50,830 bases of DNA from JAQVSH01 sp964349835 (lineage in GTDB: Bacteria; Bacteroidota; Bacteroidia; Bacteroidales; UBA4181): assembly GCA_964349835.1 (NCBI GenBank), contig CAYGID010000008.1, positions 1 to 50,830 of the forward strand. The letters are read 5' to 3'. Positions within the stretch are counted from its first letter, which is position 1, and each line of letters starts with the position of its first letter. Under the pieces are notes generated by a model. The model had not been told where the DNA came from. It saw only the letters and a list, made by a program, of their open reading frames with translations, and ran no database searches. Shown in pieces: positions 49,983-50,830 of this stretch. A program made the position numbers and the translations under genes.

Positions 49983-50830
49983 ATGAAAAAAGTCTTACTT
50001 CTTTTGCTAGCAGTGGGTTTTTCGGGCTTACAGTTATTGCTGGCGCAGAGTGTCTCTGTAACGGGGACAGTTACTACGGCCGATGACGGTGAACCGCTAC
50101 CCGGTGCCTCAGTCTATCTGAAGGGTACCTCTCAGGGGGTGCTCTCCGATATCGATGGCCATTTTTCTATTACGGTGCCTGCCACGGCTACCTTGACTTT
50201 CTCCTATGTGGGGATGGAAGCGCAGGATGTGGATGTGAACAACCGCAAGGTGATTCGAGTGGCTATGAAGGTCGAAGCCTACTCGCTCGATGAGGCGATG
50301 GTGGTTGCCTATGGAACCGCAAAAAAGGCTTCGTACACCGGTTCGGCCGGTATTGTCCGCGAAAAGCAGCTGCAAAGCCGCACAGTGGCCTCGGTTACCA
50401 AAGCCATCGAAGGTACGGTAGCCGGTGTGCAGACCACCTCGGGCGGCGGTCAGCCTGGTTCGGGTAACGCCATACGTATCAGGGGATTCGGATCGCTCTA
50501 TGCCTCTTCGGCCCCCCTCTATGTGGTAGATGGTATTCCCTTCGATGGGAATATTAACTCACTGAATCCCAACGATGTTTCTTCGATCTCCATCCTGAAA
50601 GATGCCTCTGCCTCCTCACTGTACGGTGCCAGGGGTGCAAATGGGGTGGTCATCATCTCTACTAAGAAGGGAACTCCCGGTTTGGGGAATATCAGTTTTA
50701 AAGCCACTTATGGAGTTGCCAGTCGCTCCTTCCCCAACTATGAGCGGGTCAATCAGAAGGAGTATATGGAACTTGCCTATGAGTCGCGCAAGAATATTTT
50801 GCAATATCGTGCATCCAATCCGCTTTCGGC
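49983..50830 (+). CDS. SusC/RagA-type TonB-dependent receptor, 5' part (cut by window end)
   Basis: Open from the ATG at 49983 to the last base, 282 codons of a protein normally near 1000 residues. Signal peptide (about 1-22, ending LLLAQ), carboxypeptidase-D-like domain (about 25-102, VTGTVTTADDGEPLPGASVY), the SusC signature EAMVVAYGTAKKASYTGS and the plug (about 125-245) with AIEGTVAGVQTTSGGGQPGS, IRIRGFGSLYASSAPLYVVD, SISILKDASASSLYGARGAN and GVVIISTKKG. SusC proteins import nutrients with a SusD lipoprotein, which would be expected just past the window. No clear TAnnTTTG promoter in the spacer. Confidence 0.95.
   Translation, partial: MKKVLLLLLAVGFSGLQLLLAQSVSVTGTVTTADDGEPLPGASVYLKGTSQGVLSDIDGHFSITVPATATLTFSYVGMEAQDVDVNNRKVIRVAMKVEAYSLDEAMVVAYGTAKKASYTGSAGIVREKQLQSRTVASVTKAIEGTVAGVQTTSGGGQPGSGNAIRIRGFGSLYASSAPLYVVDGIPFDGNINSLNPNDVSSISILKDASASSLYGARGANGVVIISTKKGTPGLGNISFKATYGVASRSFPNYERVNQKEYMELAYESRKNILQYRASNPLS

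Noticed and set aside
1..50830. CRISPR arrays, insertion sequences, integrases, prophage genes or rRNA
   Set aside because: No spaced repeat arrays, transposase or integrase motifs, phage genes or rRNA sequence were seen anywhere in the window.

Overview
The window is about 50.8 kb of a Bacteroidota chromosome, most likely an anaerobic Bacteroidales-type organism. The evidence is a SusC/RagA receptor and other TonB-dependent proteins with carboxypeptidase-D-like N-terminal domains, lipoproteins with acidic residues after the lipobox Cys, an IPExxxVDY-type small gene beside rnc, a GldA-like ATPase, many TAnnTTTG-type -7 promoter boxes with little Shine-Dalgarno signal, and coenzyme-B12 methylmalonyl-CoA mutase plus a ferredoxin-type 2-oxoacid oxidoreductase. 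The assembly has one 100-N scaffold gap (14224-14323) that removes the 3' end of purN.

Layout. 1-10.8 kb: an outer-membrane DUF5686-type barrel, mutAB (succinate/propionate interconversion), a SPOR lipoprotein and an OmpA-family lipoprotein facing each other across a large bidirectional hairpin, tRNA-Arg(CCT), gpmI and folK. 10.8-13.6 kb (minus strand): acpP-fabF-rnc-IPExxxVDY, a fatty-acid/RNase III operon, divergent from purN. 14.3-19.4 kb: a TPR protein, a GldA-like ABC ATPase, a radical SAM protein, a PhoR-like histidine kinase behind ribE, and a YhbP-like flavin-fold protein. 19.5-24.6 kb: korAB, a small GNAT protein and an ExuT-like MFS transporter.

24.6-30.7 kb: an apparent regulon. 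A TonB-dependent receptor (split by a frameshift), a surface lipoprotein made of two 307-residue-period beta-helix modules and a MORN-repeat protein lie behind one promoter; a small carboxypeptidase-D-like protein has its own. Both promoters carry hexamers repeated every 11 bp, ending exactly 20 nt before the -7 box. This is the layout of a PhoB/OmpR-type operator, so phosphate-starvation control is a reasonable inference.

31.5-47.2 kb is the most unusual part: a collinear seven-gene export locus that mixes two transporter superfamilies. It holds an ABC ATPase, an ABC permease fused to a degenerate M1-peptidase-like domain and a golvesin-like domain, TolC, a membrane-fusion lipoprotein, a normal RND pump, a 1571-residue RND protein carrying a complete ABC nucleotide-binding domain at its C-terminus, and a separate six-helix ABC-2 permease. 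In the fusion, the first strand of the ATPase domain appears to be separated from the Walker A half by about 175 residues with four predicted membrane helices. The simplest reading is a tripartite pump in which ABC and RND machinery share one complex.

47.2-50.8 kb: a threonine aldolase gene 3 nt behind that operon (with a perfect 17-bp hairpin inside its coding region), a convergent FAD-dependent oxidoreductase, and the 5' part of a SusC-type receptor cut by the window edge.
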